Under the pieces are notes generated by a model that was not told where the DNA came from, ran no database searches, and saw nothing but the letters and a program-made list of their open reading frames with translations. A program made the translations under genes and the position numbers. A DNA stretch of 5,406 nucleotides from Prevotellaceae bacterium UBA2757 (GTDB taxonomy: Bacteria > Bacteroidota > Bacteroidia > Bacteroidales > Bacteroidaceae), in the NCBI GenBank assembly GCA_002353215.1, contig DEJD01000006.1, forward strand, positions 1-5,406. The letters are read 5' to 3'. Every line of letters starts with the position of its first letter. Position 1 is the first letter of the stretch. This document shows, in pieces, positions 1-5,406 of this stretch.

Positions 1-197
1 AGTCCGACGGTTGAGTCACCTACTCCGCTGGTAAAAGCAGCAAGACGCTGCTTATATGTGCCTACAGGGGCAACAAGGGAATAGATTGCCGATAAGAGGA
101 ATGCCACGGCAATGGGAACACTATAGAAGTCTCTTAGCAGAGTGCTTGTGCCAAGATAAAGCAAAAGGAAAAGAATAAGTGGAGATAGACGATACAT
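1..197 (-). CDS. NhaC-family Na+/H+ antiporter-like membrane protein, N-terminal fragment (3' end outside window)
   Basis: Reading from an ATG at 197-195 on the minus strand, 65 codons stay open to the window edge. The peptide begins MYRLSPLILFLLLYLGTS, has a hydrophobic helix at about residues 5-20, a short polar stretch (RDFYSVP, 22-28) and a second helix at about 28-45, then a soluble segment. This N-terminus resembles from memory the NhaC-type Na+/H+ antiporters of Bacteroidales, where a 'DFYxVPIxVAF' stretch follows the first helix; such proteins exchange sodium for protons across the inner membrane. A -7 element (224-231) lies just upstream, which supports this start. Only the first part is visible, so no transport residues can be checked; another polytopic transporter remains possible. 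The gene is divergent from rnpB and not part of the export operon. Confidence 0.6.
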   Translation of the reverse strand, partial: MYRLSPLILFLLLYLGTSTLLRDFYSVPIAVAFLLSAIYSLVAPVGTYKQRLAAFTSGVGDSTVG

Positions 198-223
198 CTT
201 TTATATTTGCTTAAAATCGGATG

Positions 224-231
224 CAAAGATA
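224..231 (-). promoter_or_regulatory. Bacteroidota -7 promoter element for the minus-strand transporter gene
   Basis: On the minus strand this reads TATCTTTG, a full match to the TAnnTTTG -7 consensus of the primary sigma factor in Bacteroidota. Transcription would start near 217-220, giving a leader of only about 20 bases before the ATG at 197. No clear -33 TTG element is visible about 20 bases further upstream, where the DNA is simply A/T-rich. The site is inferred from the motif and its position. Confidence 0.55.
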
Positions 232-297
232 AGCATAAATAATTTTAAATTAAAAAGTAAAATGTAAAATACGTTTTTCTTTTTTATAATATTAGCG

Positions 298-305
298 TAC
301 CTTTG
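298..305 (+). promoter_or_regulatory. Bacteroidota -7 promoter element for rnpB
   Basis: TACCTTTG matches the TAnnTTTG consensus fully. The expected start of transcription, a few bases after the final G, falls at about 309-312, which is where the P1 helix of RNase P RNA begins. The two independent signals agree, so the primary transcript probably needs little or no 5' trimming. The -33 region (about 272-285) is T-rich without a clean TTTG. Confidence 0.7.
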
Positions 306-311
306 TGCTCT

Positions 312-686
312 GAAAGCAGTCTGACGGTTCGTCGCTGGCGGTCATTTAGGCCGAAAGAGGAAAGTCCGGGCAGCACAGGGCATCCTACTTCCTAATATAG
401 AAGCAGTCCGCGAGGGTTGAGTAATGCAGAAGAAAATAACCGCCCCGCCTCGGTGGGGTAAGGGTGAGAAGGTAGGGTAAGAGCCTACCAGCGGTGTGGT
501 GACACATTGGCTGTGCATCTTAGGAGCTGCAAGTTCATGTAAACTGCCGTTTGAGGGTAGCCCGCCCAAGGTAGAGGGTAGAACGCTTGAGGCATTCGGT
601 GACGCATGTCGTAGATAAATGACGAACAACTGATCGGACTCCGTCCTGACCAGTTACAGAACCCGGCTTATAGTCCGACTGCTTTT
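312..686 (+). ncRNA. rnpB: RNase P RNA, bacterial type A
   Basis: This is the catalytic RNA of ribonuclease P, which removes 5' leaders from precursor tRNAs. The universal core is present: GAGGAAAGTCCGGGC at 357-371 and ACAGAACCCGGCTTATAG at 656-673. These form P4 (362-370 with 662-669) and leave the hallmark bulged U at 365. The ends pair as P1: 312-321 with 677-686, continuing with 323-325/673-675 after one mismatch. P2 pairs 327-333 with 621-627, and P3 is a short hairpin at 339-353. P9 lies at 443-458 and the conserved GGTAGG/CCTACC helix with its GGTAAGAG-type loop at 471-489. P15 is 565-567/576-578, with the CCA-binding GGU at 570-572 in its loop, apparently without P16/P17. P18 (591-610) has a GUGA tetraloop, and a P19-like hairpin occupies 628-655. 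Helices were paired by eye; the ends are set from P1 and could shift by a few bases. Confidence 0.97.
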
Positions 687-695
687 CTTTTTTTT
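677..695 (+). terminator. Probable rnpB 3' end / termination tract
   Basis: The 3' strand of P1 (677-686) is followed by a single C and then eight T residues (688-695). The closing helix of RNase P RNA next to a U tract can itself act as the terminator stem, although P1 pairs over about 350 bases and there is no strong local hairpin directly before the T run. Termination here is plausible, and its efficiency cannot be judged. That matters because the export operon begins about 70 bases downstream. Confidence 0.5.
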
Positions 696-762
696 GATAT
701 GCCTCCCTTACCCCTCCAATAGTGGGAAGAAGGATGATAATATACAGATTTTTTTCAATATA
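696..762 (+). other. Short intergenic leader between rnpB and the export operon
   Basis: No TAnnTTTG element was found in these 67 bases. A weak imperfect hairpin can be drawn at 704-734 (TCC, CTT, CCC against GGG, AAG, GGA, with bulges and a 10-base loop). A T7 run lies at 749-755, about 14 bases after the stem, too far for a normal intrinsic terminator. The stretch next to the tolC-like start is A/T-rich with no Shine-Dalgarno sequence, as is usual in Bacteroidota. The operon promoter may be a degenerate one here, or transcription may arrive by readthrough from rnpB. Confidence 0.4.
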
Positions 763-2100
763 ATGATAAAGAAGACACTTATTCCTTGTGCTCTGGCACT
801 GTTGCAGACTCTGACTATGAATGCCAAGGTGTGGACTTTGCAGGAATGTATAGACTACGCACTGGAGAACAATATCAGTCTGAAACAGGCAAAGATAAAG
901 ACTATGCAAAGTCATGAAGACATGCTGCAAAGCCGCAGTGCCCTGTTTCCTTCTGTGTCGTTCAGCACAAACCAGAACATGAACTACCGTCCGTTCAGCA
1001 GTTCGACTACAAACATTACAAACGGTTCGATGACGACAAACACTAAAAAGTTGACCTATAACGGTTCGTATGGCATAAATGCAAAATGGACTGTGTGGGA
1101 CTGGAACAAAAACCGAATGGCTGTCAAGAAGAACAAGTTGACGGAGGAGAAAAACGAACTGGGTGAACAAACACAGGCTAACACCATTCAGGAACAGATT
1201 GTGCAGTTGTACATACAGATTCTATATGAGACTGAGGCTGTACTCGTAAACGAGAAAATCGTGGAAGCATCGGAGGCAAAGGCAAACAGAGCCAAGGAGA
1301 TGGTGGAAGTGGGCAGTCTGGCACATGTGGATTGGGTTCAGCTCGAAGCACAGGTAGATAAGGATAAGTATTCTCTGGTAACTGCTCAAAGTCAGCTTGC
1401 CAACTACAAACTACAACTGAAACAACTACTGGAGCTGGAAGGAGAGGAACCTTTCGAGGTAGTCAATCCGGAAATAGGAGAACAGTATGTTTTGAGTCTT
1501 ATTCCCGACAAATATGTTATATATCAGGAAGCCCTCAACAACCGTCCTGAGATACGTTCAAGCCAAATAGCTATAGAGTCGGCTGACCTGTCTATCCGTT
1601 CTGCCCGTACTGGATATATGCCTACTGTATCGATGACTGCCGGTGTGGGTTCAAGCAATGCCAGCGGACAGACAAAGACGTTTGGAGAACAGATAAAAAA
1701 CAACTTTTCCAATTCTTTGGGATTTACTGTGTCGGTGCCCATCTTCGACAATCTGACTACACGTACTGCCATTCGCAAAGCTAAATATACAAAGATGGAC
1801 AGCGAACTGGCTTTGCAAGCACAGAAGAAAACTATTTTCAAGAATGTGGAGAAGTACTGGCTTGATGCCACCACTTCGCAACAGCAATATATCTACGCAA
1901 AGAAAAACCGCGAAAGCATGTTGGAGAGTTACAGGCTGGTCAGCGAACAGTTCAACTTGGGACTCAAGAACATCATCGAACTGACAACGGGAAAGAATAA
2001 TCTTTTGCAAGCAGAACAGCAGATGCTGCAATCTAAATACACCACATTATATAATAAAGCTCTGCTGAAATTCTATGCAGGAGAGAAAATGGAATTATAA
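763..2100 (+). CDS. TolC-type outer-membrane efflux protein (OEP family)
   Basis: This 445-residue protein is predicted to form the trimeric channel that carries substrate through the periplasm and outer membrane. An N-terminal signal peptide (MIKK, hydrophobic 5-18, likely cleavage after MNA at residue 21) is followed by the typical opening WTLQECIDYALENN (24-37). The two OEP repeats are visible. The first runs from about 24 to 230 with ALFPSVSF (60-67); the second starts near 253 with RPEIRSSQIA and has GYMPTVSM (284-291). Each has long heptad-like helices with many Gln, Ala and Leu. Residues 78-95 are rich in Ser, Thr and Asn and probably form a surface loop of the barrel. The length is normal for the family. 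I chose ATG 763 over an in-frame TTG at 694, because 694 lies within the rnpB T tract and would put 23 non-signal residues before the signal peptide. The adaptor gene follows after 9 bases, and no lipobox is seen. Confidence 0.93.
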   Translation: MIKKTLIPCALALLQTLTMNAKVWTLQECIDYALENNISLKQAKIKTMQSHEDMLQSRSALFPSVSFSTNQNMNYRPFSSSTTNITNGSMTTNTKKLTYNGSYGINAKWTVWDWNKNRMAVKKNKLTEEKNELGEQTQANTIQEQIVQLYIQILYETEAVLVNEKIVEASEAKANRAKEMVEVGSLAHVDWVQLEAQVDKDKYSLVTAQSQLANYKLQLKQLLELEGEEPFEVVNPEIGEQYVLSLIPDKYVIYQEALNNRPEIRSSQIAIESADLSIRSARTGYMPTVSMTAGVGSSNASGQTKTFGEQIKNNFSNSLGFTVSVPIFDNLTTRTAIRKAKYTKMDSELALQAQKKTIFKNVEKYWLDATTSQQQYIYAKKNRESMLESYRLVSEQFNLGLKNIIELTTGKNNLLQAEQQMLQSKYTTLYNKALLKFYAGEKMEL

Positions 2101-2109
2101 AACATACAT

Positions 2110-3270
2110 ATGAATACAAAATCGATCTTTGCTGCAATTCTCTTAGCAGCAGCAATAATAACAGGTTGTTCGTCTGAACAAAAAATAACCTACAATTCTG
2201 CACCTGCACAGAGACAGGATATATCTACAAGCATCACTGCCACAGGTACGATTGAACCAGTAACTGAGGTAGAAGTAGGTACGCAGGTGAGTGGTATCAT
2301 AGATAAAATCTATGTAGATTACAACAGCGAGGTGAAACGCGGACAGATAATTGCCGAATTGGACAAAACAAACCTGCTGAGCAAATTGGCAAGTGCTCAG
2401 AGCAACCTGTCGAATGCACAGTCGGATTTGTCATTTCAGACGGCGAACTTCAAGCGATACCAGACTCTATACGAAAAGGGACTGGTAAGTACCCACGACT
2501 ACGAAAACGCAAAACTGACTTACGACAAGGCTACCCAAACCGTAAGAGTGCAGCAGCAGGCCGTTCATGAAGCACAGACCAATCTAGGGTATGCTACCAT
2601 CACAGCACCAATCGACGGTGTGGTTTTGGCTAAAAAAGTAGAAGAAGGACAGACCGTGGCTTCAAGTATGACTACACCTACCCTCTTTATCATTGCCCAG
2701 GACCTTACTAACATGCGTGTTATTGCTGACATTGACGAAGCAGACATAGGTGGTGTGAAAGAAGGACAGAGAGTATCGTTTACAGTAGATGCCTTCCCTG
2801 ACGACACCTTCGAAGGAGAAGTAACTCAAGTACGCCAGCAGGCTACTACATCAAGTAATGTGGTGACGTACGAGGTGGTTATTTCAGCACCTAACAACGA
2901 CCTGAAACTGAAACCTGGACTCACTGCTAATGTTACTATCTTCACAATGGAGAAGAAAGGAGTGCTCAGTGTGCCTACAAAGGCTTTACGTTTTGCTCCG
3001 AACGAAGCCATAATGACTGAGGATGAGAAAATTGAAGATGTAGAGTCTGCCAATAAGGTATGGACAAAGGAAGGAGATGTATTCAAGGCTCATGCTGTAG
3101 AAACAGGTGCCTCAAACGGAACTCTGACAGAGATACTTAGCGGAGTAGCTGAAGGAACTAATGTGCTGACCGACTTCAATATTGAAGGTGAAGCAGAGGA
3201 AGAAGAAAAGGCAAGCAACCCTTTCATGCCTCATCCCAAAAGAAACAAAGATAACAACAAGAAAAAATAA
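2110..3270 (+). CDS. MacA-type periplasmic adaptor (membrane fusion) lipoprotein
   Basis: This 386-residue HlyD/RND-type adaptor should bridge the inner-membrane ABC transporter and the TolC-like channel. A lipoprotein signal ends in ITGC, making Cys20 the predicted lipidated residue. The first half of the barrel-sandwich (lipoyl) domain is at about 42-86 (ATGTIEPVTEVEVGTQVSG, then VKRGQIIAELD). An alpha-helical hairpin spans about 87-157 with coiled-coil composition. The second lipoyl half is at about 160-198 (ATITAPIDGVVLAKKVEEGQ), and beta-barrel and membrane-proximal domains cover about 200-355. Order and size match MacA. The C-terminal tail is unusual: an acidic run at 359-367 (EGEAEEEEK) followed by a basic end (376-386, with five Lys among the last eight residues), probably disordered. 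Unlike E. coli MacA, which has an uncleaved N-terminal anchor, this one appears lipid-anchored, common in Bacteroidota. Ten bases separate it from the ATPase gene. Confidence 0.93.
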   Translation: MNTKSIFAAILLAAAIITGCSSEQKITYNSAPAQRQDISTSITATGTIEPVTEVEVGTQVSGIIDKIYVDYNSEVKRGQIIAELDKTNLLSKLASAQSNLSNAQSDLSFQTANFKRYQTLYEKGLVSTHDYENAKLTYDKATQTVRVQQQAVHEAQTNLGYATITAPIDGVVLAKKVEEGQTVASSMTTPTLFIIAQDLTNMRVIADIDEADIGGVKEGQRVSFTVDAFPDDTFEGEVTQVRQQATTSSNVVTYEVVISAPNNDLKLKPGLTANVTIFTMEKKGVLSVPTKALRFAPNEAIMTEDEKIEDVESANKVWTKEGDVFKAHAVETGASNGTLTEILSGVAEGTNVLTDFNIEGEAEEEEKASNPFMPHPKRNKDNNKKK

Positions 3271-3280
3271 GCACTGACGT

Positions 3281-4039
3281 ATGGCAGAAGACAAACGGAA
3301 AGTCGTCATCGAACTGCAAAATGTGAAGCGCTACTTCCAAGTAGGAAGTGAAACCGTAAAGGCTTTGCGCGGAGTCAGTTTCAAGATATACGAAGGGGAA
3401 TTCGTCACCATACAAGGTACTTCGGGTTCTGGGAAGTCAACTCTGCTGAACCAGCTCGGATGTCTCGACACACCTACAGACGGTGAATATTTCCTCGACG
3501 GCATACCTGTGAGAAGTATGTCGAAGAATCAACGGGCACACCTGCGAAACCGCAAGATAGGATTTGTGTTCCAAAACTACAACCTGCTGGCTAAGACGAC
3601 TGCAGTAGAAAACGTAGAACTGCCCCTGATGTACAACAATAAATATAACGCAAAACAACGACGGGATGCAGCAGTGAAGGCTTTGCAGGCTGTGGGATTG
3701 GGCGACCGCCTGGAACATAAGTCTAACCAGATGTCGGGAGGTCAGATGCAACGAGTAGCCATAGCACGTGCCCTGGTAAATAATCCTGCCGTACTGCTTG
3801 CTGACGAAGCAACAGGTAACCTTGACACACGAACATCATTCGAGATGCTTGTTCTCTTCCAAGAACTGTACAAGCAGGGACATACCATTATCTTCGTGAC
3901 ACACAACCCCGAGATAGCAGAGTATGCAAGCAGAAACATAAATCTGCGCGATGGAAAAATCCGCGAAGACACAATCAATACGAATATCAAGTCGGCTGCT
4001 GAAGCCTTGGCTGCACTACCAAAACCTCAAGACGACTGA
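3281..4039 (+). CDS. ABC transporter ATPase, MacB/LolD type
   Basis: This 252-residue nucleotide-binding subunit hydrolyses ATP in the cytoplasm to drive the permease encoded next. All motifs are intact: Walker A GTSGSGKST (46-54, K52), Q-loop Gln98 in GFVFQNYNLL, signature MSGGQMQRVAIARAL (151-165), Walker B VLLADE (171-176, catalytic E176) with ATGNLD after it, and the switch His208 in VTHN. The ATGNLD D-loop and the NYNLL stretch are typical of the MacB/LolD/FtsE group. Small departures from the usual consensus are Thr47 where Pro is common and MSGGQMQ instead of LSGGQQQ; neither affects catalytic residues. About 30 residues follow the H-loop region, ending in a low-complexity Ala/Pro tail. 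In E. coli MacB this domain is fused to the permease; here it is a separate chain, so two copies should pair with two permeases. LolD- or FtsE-like roles are less likely given the neighbours. Confidence 0.95.
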   Translation: MAEDKRKVVIELQNVKRYFQVGSETVKALRGVSFKIYEGEFVTIQGTSGSGKSTLLNQLGCLDTPTDGEYFLDGIPVRSMSKNQRAHLRNRKIGFVFQNYNLLAKTTAVENVELPLMYNNKYNAKQRRDAAVKALQAVGLGDRLEHKSNQMSGGQMQRVAIARALVNNPAVLLADEATGNLDTRTSFEMLVLFQELYKQGHTIIFVTHNPEIAEYASRNINLRDGKIREDTINTNIKSAAEALAALPKPQDD

Positions 4040-4067
4040 CAATTCGAAATAACGACATCTCAGAATA

Positions 4068-5288
4068 ATGAACATATTAAACCTCTTTAAAGTAAGCATT
4101 ACGGCTATTGCCAGCAATAAGATGCGTTCGTTCCTCAGCATGCTGGGTATCATTATCGGTGTGGCCGCAGTCATCATCATGATGTCTATCGGACAAGGGT
4201 CGAAAGAAAGCATACGAAAGGAACTGTCAACAATGGGAACCAACCTGCTCACCATTCGTCCCGGTGCCGACATGCGAGGAGGTGTGCGTCAGGATCCCTC
4301 AGCTATGCAAACACTGAAAATGGCAGACTACCAACGCATAGTTATGGAGAAAAAATACGTAACTAACGTATCGCCCGAGGTTACTTCAGCAGGACAGGTC
4401 ATCTATGGAAACAACAATACCAACTCCACTATCTATGGCGAAAGTCCTGAATATCTCGACATAAAACAATGGGTTGTAGAACAAGGCGACTGCTTTACCG
4501 AAGAAGACGTAAAAAAAGCAGCTAAGGTAGTCGTTGTAGGAAAAACAATAGTGACGGAACTATTCGGAGAAGGAGCCGACCCTATAGGCAAGACTATACG
4601 ATTCAAGTCTATCCCAATGCGCATTGTCGGTGTGCTCAAGGCAAAAGGGTATAACAGTTGGGGCATGGACCAGGACAACGTAGTGATTGCCCCATACACC
4701 ACAGTAATGAAACGTATTGCCGCACAGACATATTTTTCAAGTATAGTTTGCTCTGCCATAACGGAAGACTTGTCGGATGCAGCCATTGAGGAACTGACAC
4801 AGATACTTCGCGAAAACCACAAATTGAAAGGTGACACACCAGACGATTTTACCATTCGTTCGCAGGCAGAGATGATGGAAACGATGTCAAGCACAATGGA
4901 CACTGTCACTCTGATTCTTGTAGTAGCAGCAGCATTCTCACTCCTCGTTGCTGGTATAGGCATTATGAACATTATGCTGGTAAGCGTCACTGAGCGTACT
5001 AAGGAAATTGGACTCCGTATGGCTGTCGGAGCAACGGGGGCAGTCATCTCACTGCAATTCCTTATAGAATCTGTACTTATATCAGTAACTGGCGGACTGA
5101 TTGGTATTCTCGTAGGATTCAGTGTGAGTGAAATTCTTATCCCTGCATTTGGTATGCCTTCAAGCATACCTGCATGGTCTATTTATGTATCATTCCTGGT
5201 CTGTGTATTTATTGGCGTTCTCTTCGGATATATCCCGGCACAGAAGGCTGCACGCATGGATCCAATTGAAGCTATACGACATGAGTAA
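4068..5288 (+). CDS. ABC transporter permease, MacB/FtsX family
   Basis: This 406-residue inner-membrane permease has the four-helix plan of MacB-type mechanotransmission transporters. TM1 lies at about 21-41, after the amphipathic LFKVSITAIASNKMRS segment. A large periplasmic domain (about 45-275, MacB_PCD type) contains the conserved FTEEDV (143-148) and IGKTIRF (173-179) stretches. TM2-TM4 are at about 278-302, 326-352 and 367-390. The cytoplasmic loop ERTKEIGLRMAVGA (309-322) contacts the ATPase, and the protein ends in the family signature AARMDPIEAIRHE. Such permeases move periplasmic substrates through the adaptor and TolC by periplasmic conformational change rather than across the inner membrane. 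Two cysteines (142 and 228) fall in the periplasmic domain. The ATG at 4068 starts 28 bases after the ATPase stop and begins the expected N-terminal motif. The stop overlaps the next gene's ATG. Substrate unknown: macrolides, peptides, lipids and siderophores are all known for the family. Confidence 0.95.
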   Translation: MNILNLFKVSITAIASNKMRSFLSMLGIIIGVAAVIIMMSIGQGSKESIRKELSTMGTNLLTIRPGADMRGGVRQDPSAMQTLKMADYQRIVMEKKYVTNVSPEVTSAGQVIYGNNNTNSTIYGESPEYLDIKQWVVEQGDCFTEEDVKKAAKVVVVGKTIVTELFGEGADPIGKTIRFKSIPMRIVGVLKAKGYNSWGMDQDNVVIAPYTTVMKRIAAQTYFSSIVCSAITEDLSDAAIEELTQILRENHKLKGDTPDDFTIRSQAEMMETMSSTMDTVTLILVVAAAFSLLVAGIGIMNIMLVSVTERTKEIGLRMAVGATGAVISLQFLIESVLISVTGGLIGILVGFSVSEILIPAFGMPSSIPAWSIYVSFLVCVFIGVLFGYIPAQKAARMDPIEAIRHE

Positions 5289-5406
5289 TAATAACACAAA
5301 GACACTTGGTGAGGCGCCCTGGCTTCACGTAGTGATTTCAACTTGCCTGGGCACAGGACTGTTACCAGGAGCTCCTGGCACATATGCCGGATTTCTCGGA
5401 CTTCTC
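5281..5406 (+). CDS. pgpA: Phosphatidylglycerophosphatase A-like protein, N-terminal fragment (3' end outside window)
   Basis: An ATG at 5281 opens a frame of 42 codons that runs to the window edge. After a polar start (MSNNNTKTLGEAPW) the peptide has a hydrophobic stretch containing GTGLLPGAPGT (residues 24-34). This matches the glycine/proline motif near the N-terminus of PgpA, the membrane phosphatase that converts phosphatidylglycerophosphate to phosphatidylglycerol. The start lies 8 bases inside the preceding permease gene (sequence ATGAGTAA, where TAA ends the permease), so translation is probably coupled. No Shine-Dalgarno sequence is visible. Catalytic acidic residues lie beyond the window, so the assignment rests on one motif. 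The reading frame is open further upstream but offers no ATG within about 35 bases. Confidence 0.75.
   Translation, partial: MSNNNTKTLGEAPWLHVVISTCLGTGLLPGAPGTYAGFLGLL

Noticed and set aside
704..755. Hairpin plus T7 run as an intrinsic terminator or attenuator
   Set aside because: The stem is interrupted by bulges and the T run is about 14 bases away; kept only as a weak structure.
694..762. TTG at 694 as the start of the TolC-like protein
   Set aside because: It sits in the rnpB T tract and adds 23 residues before a clean signal peptide that begins at ATG 763.
342..1170. Minus-strand frames of 95 and 211 codons (342-629 and 535-1170)
   Set aside because: They lie antisense to rnpB and the tolC-like gene; the translations look like no protein family, and the conserved RNA and plus-strand protein explain the sequence.
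4433..5167. A 244-codon minus-strand frame
   Set aside because: Fully antisense to the strongly conserved permease; its Ser/Ile/Thr-rich translation is a reverse-complement shadow.
763..5288. Calling the operon a macrolide or multidrug resistance pump
   Set aside because: Family membership does not set the substrate, and the window has no evidence for antibiotic export.
1..5406. CRISPR array, insertion sequence, phage, toxin-antitoxin or defence genes
   Set aside because: No direct repeats with spacers, no transposase or terminal inverted repeats, and every long frame is accounted for by housekeeping or transport families.

Overview
The window looks like ordinary chromosome from a member of the Bacteroidota, most likely the Bacteroidales. 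Three things point there: two TAnnTTTG-type -7 promoter elements, the lack of any convincing Shine-Dalgarno sequence ahead of any gene, and the gene families themselves. I cannot name a genus from the sequence alone.

Layout. On the minus strand at 1-197 is the N-terminal part of a membrane protein that resembles the NhaC-type Na+/H+ antiporters. A short AT-rich divergent intergenic region (198-311) carries a -7 element for each direction. The RNase P RNA gene rnpB follows at about 312-686 and ends at a T tract. From 763 a compact plus-strand cluster encodes a tripartite export machine: a TolC-type outer-membrane protein (763-2100), a MacA-type periplasmic adaptor lipoprotein (2110-3270), a MacB/LolD-type ATPase (3281-4039) and a MacB/FtsX-type permease (4068-5288). 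The start of a pgpA-like phosphatidylglycerophosphatase gene overlaps the permease stop codon and runs off the window end.

How the parts work together. The ATPase and permease, separate chains here but fused in E. coli MacB, should form an inner-membrane mechanotransmission-type ABC transporter. The adaptor would link it to the outer-membrane channel and so complete an envelope-spanning pump. Nothing in the window identifies the cargo. The overlap with pgpA suggests coexpression with phosphatidylglycerol synthesis, but shared function is only a guess.

I found no CRISPR array, mobile element, tRNA, phage gene or evidently new system. The points most worth a second look are the pgpA overlap, the detailed fold of the RNase P RNA (a large P19-like hairpin and a competing pairing), and the lack of a recognisable promoter for the export operon just after rnpB.
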